From the NCBI GenBank assembly GCA_023053685.1, contig JALIGW010000029.1:2207001-2271000 (forward strand): DNA of 64,000 nucleotides, in the 5' to 3' direction. Positions 1-10,764 of the stretch are shown one piece after another. The position numbers were made by a program, and so were the translations under genes. The notes beneath the pieces are model-generated. The model was not told the origin of the DNA and made no database searches. It saw only the letters and a list, made by a program, of their open reading frames with translations. Each line of letters starts with the position of its first letter. Position 1 is the first letter of the stretch. Source of the stretch: Diadophis punctatus similis. Its lineage: Eukaryota > Chordata > Lepidosauria > Squamata > Dipsadidae.

Positions 1-40
1 TCCGCTTTGCAGGTAGTACCTCTCTTTTGTGCTTCCCCTT

Positions 41-176
41 CTAAGGTGACCAGACATCCCGCTGTTTCGGCATTCTTTCCAAAAAAGCGTGACTTTTTGG
101 AAAGAATGCGGGACGCGGGACACACGCTTGAAAAGCGTGTCTGTCCCGCCAAAAGCGGGACGTCTGGTCACCTTAG
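41..176. mobile_element. hairpin-rich MITE (CTAAGGTGACCAGAC family), copy 1
   Basis: Begins CTAAGGTGACCAGAC and ends GTCTGGTCACCTTAG, a near-perfect terminal inverted repeat. Inside are three consecutive stem-loops: 70-109 (16-17 bp stem), 122-140 (8 bp) and 145-159 (5 bp). A second copy is at 62127-62285. No target duplication is clear. No coding capacity. Confidence 0.75.
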
Positions 177-1488
177 TATAACACTACTATGTAATACATT
201 CTGGTTATTAGGATGCCTATTTTGCTGCTGGTTTCATTTCTTTGATAGACATTCAACATGTGGTTTTTCCAATGTGTTTGAACTATTGTAAAACAGAGCA
301 TGTTTTACGATCATGACAGATTAATTTGCTTTTAAAAAGGAAAATTCAAAATGGTGGCAGTGGCTTGGATTTGGAAAAATAAAGTGATCAGTTTCTGTTT
401 CAGATCTTTACACAAAGCTGCTTCAGTTAGAAGTGGAGGGGAAGGATGCACATTTTGTAAGCTCTGCAAACTGGCCCTGGCTAGATTTGAAAATTGAGTG
501 AGGTACTTTACCGTTTAATTTTTCCCAGTCCACTGGCATGTTGGAAAGGAATTGTGTGAAGGGACTCAGGAGCACATTGTCTCTCACAGGGCAACTCCCT
601 TAACTGAACAGAACTGACCGCTTTTGAAGTCTGAATTGTTAGCTTGAGAATAAAATCTCATAGAGGCGACGTTTGGATCTTTACTTGGAATTTAGACAGT
701 TAGAAATAAAACCGAGATTAAAAATCTAATAGAAAATATTTATTTCAGTACAAAACAATAAATCCTGAATAATTACATCTTTGCTAAGAAACACGACCGT
801 TCAGGTCAAAAGCTAAGGCAGAAGAGGAATTAATGGTGGCTTAGGAATGTGGACAGGCGTAGACATCATATCACGTGTTCTGCTTGTATTGGAATGTACC
901 ATAATATTGGGATAGGGGTGCATCACTCTGCATAGACTCTCAACTGGCAATATTCACATCGTGACCTGAATGAGAACAAGAAGCTATTCAAGAATATGTA
1001 TTATAGAATTGCAGGTGCTTTGGAAATAGGGGCAAGCAGATCACTGCACAAGGGTACTCTGGGCCTGAAAAGATTGCTAATCTCTGCCTTAAATTAGAAT
1101 GTATGGAAAGTGTTATCAGCAAACCACATTACAGCTTAGCGCTAAGTGCGAACCAAGTGTTTTTATTATATATTTCTGTTGTGTTCAAGGGTTTTGAGGA
1201 CAGAGTCACAAGATACAAATATTTTATCTTCCTCATGAGGATAATTGCCGAGAACCTTCATAATCGTTTAATTCGTGATAACTGCTATTACTGACATTGG
1301 CTGATGTGGAGTTTTAAATTGGAAGGCGCAGAATTGGAAAATCAGAAATAATAAGTAGCTGAGATATTACTTTATTTCCATCCATTTGTTCATTTGCTGC
1401 CCTGTTACCCAACCACATCACTTTTCTTTGTTATACTACTATGAAAATCTGGCCATTTCTGCCACTGTGTTAATGTGCCAGAATCATT
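177..1488. other. no gene or recognised repeat
   Basis: AT-rich unique-looking sequence upstream of the first PLEKHG3 exon. Open frames are short and not conserved-looking. No exon or repeat recognised. Confidence 0.4.
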
Positions 1489-1496
1489 ATATAAGG

Positions 1497-1898
1497 CAGT
1501 GATGGCGAACCTATGGCACGCGTGCCACAGGTGGCACGCGAGCCGTTGCCCTAGCTCAGCTCCAGCGTGCATGTGCACGCCGGCCAGCTGATTTTCGGCT
1601 CACATGGAGGCTCTGGGAGGGTGTTTTTGGGTTCTGGAGGGCCTCGGGGAGGGGCAGAGGGGCGTTTTCACCCTCCCCAGGCTCCAGGGAAGCCTCTGGA
1701 GCATGGGGAGGGTGAAAAATGGGCCTACCAGGCCCACCAGAAGTTGGGAAATGGGCCATTTCCGGCCTCCAGGGGGGCGGGGGAGGCTGTTTTCGCCCTC
1801 CCCAGGGATTAAATTATGGGTGTGGGCACTCGCGCATGCGCAATAGCACGCGTTTATGCACTTTCGGCACCCGAGGGAAAAAAGGTTCGCCATCACTG
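1497..1898. mobile_element. hAT-type MITE (GGCGAACC family), complete with 8-bp TSD
   Basis: Starts CAGTGATGGCGAACC and ends GGTTCGCCATCACTG. Flanked by ATATAAGG at 1489-1496 and 1899-1906, a perfect 8-bp target duplication as hAT transposases make. The interior is GC-rich and partly self-complementary. Long open frames here are by-products of the composition. Confidence 0.88.
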
Positions 1899-1929
1899 AT
1901 ATAAGGGATAGTCCTTGATGTAAAACCAC

Positions 1930-2015
1930 CACTGAGTTTGGAATTCCTTTGGTAAGCAGAGTCCCGCGGGAGTTGGGTGGCCTATAAGAATGAACAAATA
2001 AATAAATAAATGTGT
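1930..2015 (+). mobile_element. L2-type LINE 3' tail
   Basis: Contains the tail motif AGTCCCGCGGGAGTTGGG, TGGCCTATAAGAAT and a short (AAAT)n, as at 31710 and 35300. Only the end is present. Confidence 0.55.
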
Positions 2016-2303
2016 TTCTTAAGTGAGTCTCATCCAACTTTACAACCTTTTTGCCATGGTTATTAAGCAAATCTGGTTTCCCCCACTGACTTTGTTGGAA
2101 GGTCACAAATGGTGATCAGGTGCCCCAAGAACACCACAACTGTTATAAATGCATACCAGTTGTCAAGTGCCCAAATCATGATCACGTGGCTGGGGGATGC
2201 TGTGATGTGCATCAGTGGGAAAACCAGTTGTAAGTCTATTTTTTCAGTCTACTATAACTTTGAACAGTCGTTAAACGAATGGTTGTAAATCAAGGACTAC
2301 CTG
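2016..2303. mobile_element. TA-flanked MITE (AGGTAGTCCTCGACTTA family), left end missing
   Basis: The body motifs (GTTGTTAAGC-like and GATCACGTG blocks) and the right TIR AAGGACTACCTG followed by TA are present. The left end is replaced by the L2 tail. Confidence 0.7.
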
Positions 2304-3207
2304 TATATGTGACTTGGTTTAACTCTGGAGTTCTACATAACCTAATGCATGAGCTCCATAAAGAAAAAAATACTATTAGGCTGCAGTAGGATAGGAGTAT
2401 CTTGAATGTGTTAAGAGGCCTGAAAAAAGCAATGCCTGTGCCCCCCCTGTCCAATCCTATACACACGGACACAGGATGCTCCTCCTCACTGTATTGGGTG
2501 AGTCCTGCTGATGCCAGTGGAGTTGGACCAGGCCACTGCACTGTAGTATTTAAAATTAGTTGTGTAGAAGTCTTGGCTCTGTGATAGGCTTTTGCTCTTG
2601 GTGTTTTGCCCAGAATGCTCTCTGACAAAGGCATGCGATTCCAGCAACTCTTTTTCCCACCTAATGATTTGCTGGTACTCTTTTGAGCCTCCACAAAGTT
2701 GGACAAATAACTATTCAAGCATTCTGAAGTCTCAGGGGGCAATTCACATGCCCACTTTACATGGAAGTAAATGGTTTGAGTTCTATCCCACCGATTCCCC
2801 AGGAGCTCCAAATGACATACACAGTGCTTCTGAAGTTTCTTACAAAAAGTTTGTGAAGGAAATTAAGCTAGGATGTGAGCTCGGCCAACCTCACCCACTC
2901 AGCTTCCAGGCCGAGGTCTCTCCAATCTTAGTTCCATACATCAATGGCTGGAAAGCCGCTAAATACCACTTCACGTACAATGAATTGCTATGCTGATTTA
3001 TTAGGAGGCAGAACGATGTACTGGCAAACAGTTTTTGTTTATTCTTGGTCTTGGAACAAGTCAATTGAAAAACAGAACACTTGCTGATAATAGATGGTTG
3101 AACAAAAAAATGGATTGTAGTAGAAACGACAGATTCATGCTTTGGAAGGGGAAGAGGAGGGGGGCAAAAGTTTCCCTGGCAACCACCAGTGACTCCTTAG
3201 GTTAGGA

Positions 3208-3313
3208 CAGTGGTCTTCAAACTTGGCAATTTTAAGACTTGTGGACTTCAACTCCCAGAATTCTGGGAGTTGAAGTCCACAAGTCTTAAAGTTGCCAAGT
3301 TTGGGGACCCCTG
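3208..3313. mobile_element. hAT-type MITE (AACTCCCAGAAT family)
   Basis: Starts CAGTGGTCTTCAAACTTGGC and ends with GGGGACCCCTG. The two arms around AACTCCCAGAATTCTGGGAG are reverse complements. Flanks GGTTAGGA (3200-3207) and GATTAGGA (3314-3321) match at 7 of 8 positions. Confidence 0.8.
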
Positions 3314-4338
3314 GATTAGGACTTCCATAATCAGAATTCCAAAGTCATGCAAAGTTTATCTTTGCTGCCACTTCAAAGTCAGACAGCCAAAACGAATTCA
3401 GAGAATTGGATTTAGAATTTGCAGAGTATTCTCTGGAAACCACAGTCTTATTCAAGCCCAAAATCTCCTGGCTGTCTTTAATTTGAAATAAATTTCTAAA
3501 CATAAAAACTCCATGCAGCACAGCCATATGGAGGAAGGCCAAGGGGACATCCTTAGAAAATGAAGGTGGTTGGGGCTAGAAGCCAGTCCTTCACTCTGAA
3601 ATACTCTTAGCTGCCCCTCATTCACCACCCCAAAAGAGATCTGCCCTATAAGGAAAGTGCTTGGGTTTGACAGTGGACCAAGCAAGGAAACCGGAGTTAT
3701 TGCTGTTACACAGTAATGGAAATTTAGTAAGATGTAACTCAATGGGAAAAATGAGGAAATAGAGTATCTTAAGGAGGCTGCAAACTTGAAAGAGGATTGA
3801 ATGAAAAGTAGGATTGGATGTGGGTAGGTAAGAAAGTGAAAAGGTGTGACTGCAGTAAATGATCTTGGATACTAAAATACTATGTCAGAAAGTCAGTGTT
3901 TCAGAGTTGATCGTTAGTGATAGAGGTTACAATGATTGACACATTAACCACGCTTGTACCGCACCAGTCTGCTCATAGAGTCTATGACTAGATGTACTCT
4001 ACCCCCAGTAGCCATTTTATGATGGTGTTCCTGGTTACCTCTTTCAAAGAACCAGCCACTTTTGCTTGCGTAAGATTGGAGGGGGGACTTTTTCCTCCCA
4101 CTGTTAAAAGCCTCTCCCCTACTTCATGTGAAAGTGATCCATGGTTTTTATGTTTAGAAATTTATTCAAATTAAAGACAGCCAGGAGTTTTTGGGCTTGA
4201 ATAAGACTGTGGTTTCCAGAGAATACTCTGCAAATTCTAAATCCAATTCTCTGAATTCGTTTTGGCTGTCTGACTTTGAAGTGGCAGCAAAGATAAACTT
4301 TGCATGACTTTGGAATTTTGATTATAGAAGTCCTAATC

Positions 4339-4430
4339 CAGGGGTCCCCAAACTTGGCAACTTTAAGACTTGTGGACTTCAACTCCCATAGCTGGCTGGA
4401 GAATTCTGGGAGTTGAAGTCCACATGTCAC
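4339..4430. mobile_element. second, inverted copy of the AACTCCCAGAAT MITE
   Basis: Starts CAGGGGTCCCCAAACTTGGC, preceded by TCCTAATC (the reverse complement of the 3314 flank). It is part of the foldback arm and breaks off where the GGCGAACC-type element begins. Confidence 0.7.
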
Positions 4431-4433
4431 ATG

Positions 4434-4808
4434 TCAGCTCCAGCGCGTATGTGCACACTGGCCAGCTGATTTCCGGCCTTTGGGAGGGCGGGGGGGAGGT
4501 AGTTTTCGCCTACCCCAGGCTTCAGGAGGCTTTCCTGAAGCCTGGGGAGGGTGAAAAACAGCCCAACGGCCCAACTGGAAGTTCATTTCCAAACTTCCGG
4601 TTGGGCTGTTGGGTCCGTTTTTCGCCATCCACATTCTCCGGAGGCTTCAGTAAGCCCTGTGCGCATGCACGGGGGTGGGGCAGCGTGGGGGGTTATGCGC
4701 GCATGCATGGGGAGGGCATTGTATTATGGGTGTGGGTACGCGCGCACTATCACACGCACGCACGCACGCCCCTTTGGCACCCAAGAAAAAAAAGGTTCGC
4801 CATCACTG
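4434..4808. mobile_element. hAT-type MITE (GGCGAACC family), left end lost
   Basis: The interior (CAGCTCCAGCGCG onward) and right TIR GGTTCGCCATCACTG match 1497-1898. The left TIR is missing; the element abuts the foldback arm directly. Confidence 0.75.
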
Positions 4809-4849
4809 CCATATACCATATGCCACCATTTGAAACCATTGCTTTCAGG

Positions 4850-4968
4850 CAGAGATGGGGAACTACGCCCCCTTTATGACTAGTGAACTTCAACTCCCAT
4901 GGCTGGCTCAGGAATTCTGGGAGTTGAAGTCCACAAAGTCATAAAAGGGCCATAGTTCCCCACTCTTG
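4850..4968. mobile_element. hAT-type MITE (AACTCCCAGAAT family)
   Basis: Starts CAGAGATGGGGAACTA and ends TAGTTCCCCACTCTTG. Flanks CTTTCAGG (4842-4849) and CTTTAAGG (4969-4976) match at 7 of 8. The core is the usual GACTTCAACTCCCA inverted pair. Confidence 0.8.
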
Positions 4969-4976
4969 CTTTAAGG

Positions 4977-5755
4977 TGTGCTTTTTCAGTTGAAATACCC
5001 AAAACTATACATAATTTTATAATCATGGTTTTCTTTTCATGTTATATCTGAAATATTCTGGCTGTGCCGGTTGTTATAAAAAGAATTACAGTTTGAAATT
5101 CATTCTGATTACCTAATCCCGTAGACGTTGCATCATTATTGAATGCAAACTAGATTTAAAACAGAACGCCTATTTGTGGTCCATGTGATTGTAGAAGGAG
5201 CGAAAACTTGGCTGTTGTATGTTAAAACTAAAGAAACTTAGCAGTGTTTTTGTAAAGATAATTTATCCATAGAATTGGTGACTTGAACTTAGAACTCAAA
5301 TGCCCCTGGAAGTTTGTTTATTTATCAAATTTAGAGACTGGCCAACTTTAACTGCCCAGAATGAGCAATTCTGGATGGCTAAATTCTGCTCCCTAAACCA
5401 GGGTGTGTTACAGCTGACTTTGCCCTTGTTCTGGCATGCACAATCTGAAGCCCAGAGCTGAATTCAGCCCATCAAAACCATGGGCTTGCTCCAGAATGCC
5501 TCTAAAAGTTCCTGTTGAATTGTAATGTTTAACTGAATGGGAAAATTACTAATACACAGTGAATTACCACGTTAAATTACTTTCAACCTTAGAATTTAAT
5601 TAAATTCTATTCAGTGTTTATCCTGGCCTTACCTAACTTGGTGACTGGTAATTCATGTGCTATTGAAAAGGTACATGCAGACAAATGTGCAACCTCTGCT
5701 TTCTTTGATCATGTTGAAGAGTTTACAGAGGTTCAAGGTAATTCAACGTTTCAAA
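4977..5755. other. no gene or recognised repeat
   Basis: AT-rich non-coding sequence between MITEs; nothing recognised. Confidence 0.4.
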
Positions 5756-5763
5756 GGGTAAAG

Positions 5764-6288
5764 CAGCAGTTCCCAACCTGGGGGTCGCAACCCCTTTGGG
5801 GATCGAACGACCATTTTCCAGGGGTCGCCATGGCATCCTCAGCTCCCCCCCACTGCCACCGGTGTGGGCATCGCGGTTTCCAGCTCGCTCGCTTCGCATG
5901 TTGCCTGTGGGAGCTTTTTGAGCCCCGTCGCGAAAGGCGTGCGCAACTTTGGCAGGGCCGGGACAAGCGCTGCCCGGAGAGAGCCATCCCCTTCGCCCCG
6001 AATGCAACAGGTAGACGGGAGAGACTCTGCGAAGGGGATGGCTCTCTCTGGGCAGCCGCCTGTCCCGGCCCCGCTGAAGTCGTGCATGCCTTTCGCGACG
6101 GGGCTCGAAAAGCTCCCAGAAGCAACATGCGAAGCGAGCGGAGACCTCGCCCGGATCTGGAGACTTCGCCCGGACGCCGCCATTTGCGCAGAGGGTAAAA
6201 TAACTCAAATGGCGGCGGCGGGGTGGGGCGCGGTGGGGGCGCGGGGGTGGGGCATGGGTCATGGCATTAGGAAGGTTGGGAACCGCTG
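5764..6288. mobile_element. hAT-type MITE (GGTTCCCAACC family)
   Basis: Starts CAGCAGTTCCCAACCTGGGG and ends AGGTTGGGAACCGCTG. Flanks GGGTAAAG (5756-5763) and GGGTAGAG (6289-6296) match at 7 of 8. The GC-rich interior has a large self-complementary core around 5990-6030, which creates long but meaningless open frames on both strands. Confidence 0.85.
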
Positions 6289-6801
6289 GGGTAGAGCTTG
6301 GCAAAAGTACTGTAAATCCTACATTCAGGAAAGACAGTTCCTTCCTCCCTCCTCTTTTGATGCCCTAATTATCTCAAGGCTCCTTTCACCCAATCCTTTC
6401 ACTTTTCGGCAGCCATGATAGAGTGTTGAATTCTATTTTTCTCACTTAGTGGCTACATGTTTCTGCTTAGTCTGCCGCACATACTCCCTCTCTCAGTTAG
6501 CTCACTGCCAGCTTTATGGCAAATCACCCTTGCTCCTCAGCAAACAAAGCCTTAATGGGGAAGCCCTGCTAAACTTGTTCAGAAGCAATTCCCTTTTTTT
6601 TGCTGCCACCAAGAATCTGCACCACCATCTCATCTGTTTTTCTACCTCGGCTTGTGCTGTTCCGGCTGGTTGTTGTTTTTTCTGGCAGCATCAGGTTTTA
6701 GGGTTTCTGACTATTGTGCTAGAATTTGTACAGTACTGTTAGGCTCAATCTTGTTATATTTCTGCCTTGCATATGTGAATACACATTTCTTCTTGGTAGC
6801 A

Positions 6802-6849
6802 GGATGGATGGATGGATGGATGGATGGATGGATGGATGGATGGATGGAT

Positions 6850-6892
<43 letters not shown>

Positions 6893-6894
6893 TT
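6802..6894. repeat. (ATGG)n followed by (TTTA)n microsatellites
   Basis: About twelve ATGG units pass directly into about eleven TTTA units. The (TTTA)n part is probably the tail of the minus-strand SINE that follows. Confidence 0.9.
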
Positions 6895-7112
6895 TTCTAT
6901 CTTTATTTTGTTTACAAATAACTCAAGACAGTGAGCCTATCCAACACATCTTCCTCCTTCTGTTTTCCCCACAGCAACAAACATGTGCGGAAGGTTGAGC
7001 TGAGAGTGAGTGACTGGCCCAAAATCACCCATCTGACGTTCATGGTGAAGGTGGGACTTGAACTCAGGATCTCCCATTTTCTAGCCTGCTGCCTTAACCA
7101 TTAGACCAATTC
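6895..7112 (-). mobile_element. tRNA-derived SINE, minus strand
   Basis: Read on the minus strand it starts near TGGTCTAATGGTTAAGGC (A-box-like), continues with GAGTTCAAGTCCCACC (B-box-like) and GGGTGATTTTGGGCCAGTCA, and ends in the (AAAT)n tail. The same family is at 19327 and 35792. Confidence 0.7.
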
Positions 7113-7345
7113 TTGCTTGCTTTTTGGAAGGAAGGACCCGATTACTCCTAACCAGATCTAATGATTACCAGCATAACCCCAAATTTTAGTATGAATCAGA
7201 TTTACCCAAGAGGCATTTTTGACACAGAGGGCATGCTGCATATTAGGCTAGGAAGTTGGGTTTAACGATTAAATTGTGTAACACTGCATTTGGAAGTTAG
7301 TAAGTTCCATCAAGTTCAAGTTCACCACAATAGTGTCCCAGCACG

Positions 7346-7784
7346 CAGAGGTGGGTTCCTGCCGGAGCTGTCCGGTACGCAGCTCCGGTAGGGAGCGGCA
7401 GATTTCGCAACTGCTACGGAGCCCTCTCTGCCGGTCCACCCGGCGCGTCGCCATTTTTTTCTGGTGATTTTCAGTGATTTTCGGGCGATTTTGCTTCTGC
7501 GCATGCGCGGAAGCAAAATTGCGCCAAAATCTCATGAGGAGACGCGCACGCACGCAGGATTTCGGCAAGATTTTGCCTATGCGCATGTGCAGAAGCAAAA
7601 TCACGCCAAAATCTCGCACATGCGCGTGTCCCCTCGCAAGATTTTGGCGTGATTTTGCTTCTGTGCATGGCAGAAGCAAAATCGCGCAAGTGGGGGCGCG
7701 CGCGTAGTGAGCGCACGTGCCCCTGAAGTGTGGAGATGCGCGCGCATGGCTCCGGCAGCGAGGTAAGTGAGCAACCCGCCCCTG
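7346..7784. mobile_element. hAT-type MITE (GGTGGGTTCCT family), perfect TSD
   Basis: Starts CAGAGGTGGGTTCCTGCC and ends with CAACCCGCCCCTG. Perfect 8-bp flanks CCAGCACG at 7338-7345 and 7785-7792. The interior has tandem inverted GCAAAATC/GATTTTGC segments. Confidence 0.87.
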
Positions 7785-7792
7785 CCAGCACG

Positions 7793-8995
7793 TCACACCT
7801 GCATGCAAACATAAAGAGAAAGATTTTTCTCTTCACTTCAGAAACAACTTTCCCTACCCTGGTATCCTTCAGGTTTGTTGCAATTAGTCATGGTAATTCT
7901 GGGTGTGGCAGTCCAAAGGATAATATATAAGCCTATAATATAAAGCCTGCCTTAGACATATGCACAAGAATCTTAGCTGCTTCTAATTGTGCGTGAAATT
8001 CTTTCCCTGCCAGTAACCTGTGTGTGAATTTTTCCAGACACGGATTAGGACAAGAGATTTCTGCAATCTTTGTGCAGATTGGCACATTGTGGAACAATGG
8101 GAAATCAAGCAAGCTTTGAGAATTCAAAGTCCCCTTGTTAAACAAAAAAAAATAATCAAGATAACATGGTCTTCTGTTTAGAGAAAGGCATTCTTTTCCA
8201 GTTGGGTCTCTAGTTAGTAAATGAATAGACTTTTTAGACATTCTTGTTATTGTGGCGATGAGCAAAAGCTTTCACTCTGTTTTCTTTTATGATGTTTCAT
8301 AAACAGATTGAAACTGATTATTTTGTTTATCTTGTGACATTTACTAGCAAATATTTGATATATTTGCAGTCTATTTTTGGCTAAGTCAAAATGAGTAAGG
8401 CAATTAAGATAAGGGTGGAGAATATAGAATTCAATTTTAGGAGACTTTGGAAAGCAACCATCTTCAAAGAGTTCCTGAGGAGTCGCTTATGATGAATGGT
8501 TTCATTCCCTATATACCCATGGCTCCTAGGCCACTTGAGAGATGGAGGAAATCCATAATTAGCTTAGGTTCTACTTAAATGACTTGGCAACACATGACAG
8601 TACTTCTGGGTGTTTTCTGACCAGAACAGCCAAGCATCCTTTTTTCATTCCTATGTTTTTAGGAAAAGAAGGAGGAAGTGTGTGTCTTGGTCAAAGTCCT
8701 TAGTGGGGAATAAATAGTATGCCAGTTTTGAGGTGTGGTGCTTATCTAGAGGAGTGGTTTGGAGAAGTGACATCAAAAGGCTCCACACCTTCATTTACCA
8801 TCTACAGTCTGGCTGAGATGATGAATGATGCTGATCTGGGAAGAGACAAATACCCTGTAGAGCTTTCCAGTGTTTGGTGAGGATGTGATGGGTTTTTCTG
8901 TAAGAAAGCAAGGTAATTTTCAAACAAAGGCCCAGAAGAATTTTGAGATGTTGATTTTGAGGCAGAGAAAATCTTCTTGTGGAAATGGGAATGAA
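7793..8995. other. no gene or recognised repeat
   Basis: Non-coding, AT-rich; nothing recognised. Confidence 0.35.
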
Positions 8996-9000
8996 ACAGG

Positions 9001-9027
9001 AGGGAGGGAGAGGGAGAGGGAGAGGGA

Positions 9028-9111
<84 letters not shown>
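9001..9111. repeat. (GGGAGA)n-(GA)n microsatellite
   Basis: A purine-strand tract of 111 bases, imperfect GGGAGA units then pure GA. It explains the Ser-Leu and Arg-Glu open frames around it. Confidence 0.95.
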
Positions 9112-9114
<3 letters not shown>

Positions 9115-9439
9115 AATTGCAGCTGATTGTATATGGTTCCTACACAGAGACCTGTTGCCACTTGTTTGCCTGCCTGCTAAACCTCTTAAGGGTTTGGTAG
9201 AGAGCATGCGGCATGGCAGGACATGTACCAGTACTGTGGAGAAAATGTGTTTGGGTGGTGAAATGCTGAGTTCCATTTAAGATGGTGAGCTTTTTCCAGA
9301 CTGGTTGGAGATGGGGGAGTTGTAATCCAGCAGATGGCAGATTTGTTAACAGGGGATTGGGATTAGAAAAGGCTCCAAATAGGTTTCATTAGCGGCTCAC
9401 TTTTTGGTTCTGAGACTATGTTGACAATTCTGTCCCTCA

Positions 9440-9531
9440 CTGCTGCTTCATGTGAGATGTGCACCAAAGACAAATTCCTTGTGTGTCCAATCACACTTGG
9501 CCAATAAAGAATTCTATTCTATTCTATTATG
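9440..9531 (+). mobile_element. CR1-type LINE 3' end with ATTCT tail
   Basis: GCACCAAAGACAAATTCCTT is followed by a GTGTGTCCAATCACACTTGG block and AATAAAGAATTCTATTCTATT. The same sequence in reverse is at 53270. This type of CR1 tail is known to seed AATAG microsatellites in snakes. Confidence 0.75.
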
Positions 9532-9990
9532 ATCAAAGACCAACCCATTTCAATAATTTTCATTTTAACAAAGGCAGCGTATGATTGTGATGGTAAGCAT
9601 GTTTTAATACCTCTGGGTTTTGTTCAGATAGATTTGTATATATTTTTTGTCCTGGGTCAGATGGAAATAAGGGAAAGAATTATTTAATAAATGGTCTGAA
9701 GAAATTAGACATGTATCTTTCCATGTGCAGCCATCTTTTAACAGTAGGCTAGATCATTAAATTATGTGTGATGGTTCAGACTGTAACTAGTATTTCTTAT
9801 GTATGTGATAATAGCAGTTTCAGGCACTCTTAGGGTCTGTGTTTGTGTAGGAAGCCAGCAGAGCAGGCAACCTCCTTTTTTCCCATTAGCCTGTTGTTTA
9901 CTGATGCCTCTGATATAGACGGGACGGAGAGCCCTAATCTAGAGGTCACTAATGCCCATTGATTTAAAAAAAAATGGTTTCTTAGTTATA

Positions 9991-10319
9991 TAGGTAGTCT
10001 TTGAGTTACAACCATAATTGAGCCCAAAATTTATGTTGCTAAGTGAAACATTTGTTGTGAATTTGCCCCATTTTACGACTTTTCTTGCCACAGTTGTTAA
10101 GTGAAATCATTGCATTTGTTAAGTTGGTAACATGATTGTTAAGTGAATCTGGATTCCCCATTGACTTTGGTTGTTAAGAAGGTTGCAAAAGCTGATCACA
10201 TGACCCCGGGGACACTGCAATGGTCGTAAGTGTGAAAAATAGTCATAAGTCACTTTTTTCAGTGTCGTCGTAACTTTGAATGGTCAGTAAATGAACTGTT
10301 GCAAGTCGAGGACTACCTG
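9991..10319. mobile_element. TA-flanked MITE (AGGTAGTCCTCGACTTA family)
   Basis: Left TIR AGGTAGTCTTTGAGTTAC and right TIR GTCGAGGACTACCTG. The left flank is TA; the right flank has decayed to TT. It lies 71 bases before the first PLEKHG3 exon. Confidence 0.8.
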
Positions 10320-10390
10320 TTTATAACTACTGCATCTTGAGGCACAGAGGAACATTACACAGTTTTAAAATAAGCTTTTTCTTTCCTCAG

Positions 10391-10764
10391 AAAATTCCAG
10401 GTTCTTGGATACCCCATACCCTGGCAGAGATGAGGGAGTCGCAATCTCTACTGCGCTGAACAGGAGCGTCTCAGAATATTCAATGAGGCAGTTGCCTGAA
10501 ACTTTAATCAATGCTCCCCATATTTTGGATGACTGGAAGAACATGGAGCAAACTCCTTCGGAAAATGCTTCTTCACTCCTGAAGACTGGAGTGCTGAACA
10601 ATGCCAACAACAATGCCTCCTCAGGGCCCTGGAGAGGCCTGAGGAGTCCTTCCCTTTCTGCTGCTTCTGCCTCTCATTCCAAACTAAGCTATCTAGAGCG
10701 GGTTCTCTTGGAGATTGTGGAATCCGAACGCATGTATGTGCAGGATTTACGAACCATCATAGAG
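10391..10764 (+). CDS. PLEKHG3: PLEKHG3 exon: N-terminal region and start of DH domain
   Basis: The acceptor is a pyrimidine-rich tract ending in CAG at 10390 and the donor is GAG|GTTAGT. The exon begins with two bases of a split codon and ends in phase 0. It encodes a low-complexity Ser/Asn-rich leader ([10 protein letters not shown]) and then [19 protein letters not shown], the conserved first helix of the DH domain. In-frame ATGs are at 10483 (weak Kozak context) and further on at the [10 protein letters not shown] segment, which resembles MEEPSSSEAP in the human protein. Because the frame is open to the acceptor, translation may begin in an upstream exon; that exon was not identified. Confidence 0.9.

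Larger units (their letters stand above)
3208..4430. repeat. inverted duplication (foldback), arms 3208-3507 and 4142-4430
   Basis: The left arm, read on the + strand, matches the right arm read on the minus strand at roughly 97% over the part beyond the MITE, including TGCAAAGTTTATCTTTGCTG and CCAAAACGAATTCAGAGAAT. The MITE at 3208-3313 and its TSD copy GATTAGGA appear in both arms, so the duplication came after that insertion. The spacer of about 630 bases is unique. Confidence 0.85.

Noticed and set aside
3210..4430. Two similar proteins of about 100 residues on opposite strands
   Set aside because: They are the two arms of the inverted duplication, including MITE sequence; similarity reflects DNA duplication, not a gene family.
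5723..6418. Long overlapping open frames on both strands, Arg/Pro/Ala-rich
   Set aside because: They lie entirely within a GC-rich hAT MITE (5764-6288) with a target duplication; both strands and several frames are open because of composition and self-complementarity.
8802..9280. Ser-Leu and Arg-Glu repeat proteins
   Set aside because: Translations of the (GA)n/(TC)n microsatellite at 9001-9111.
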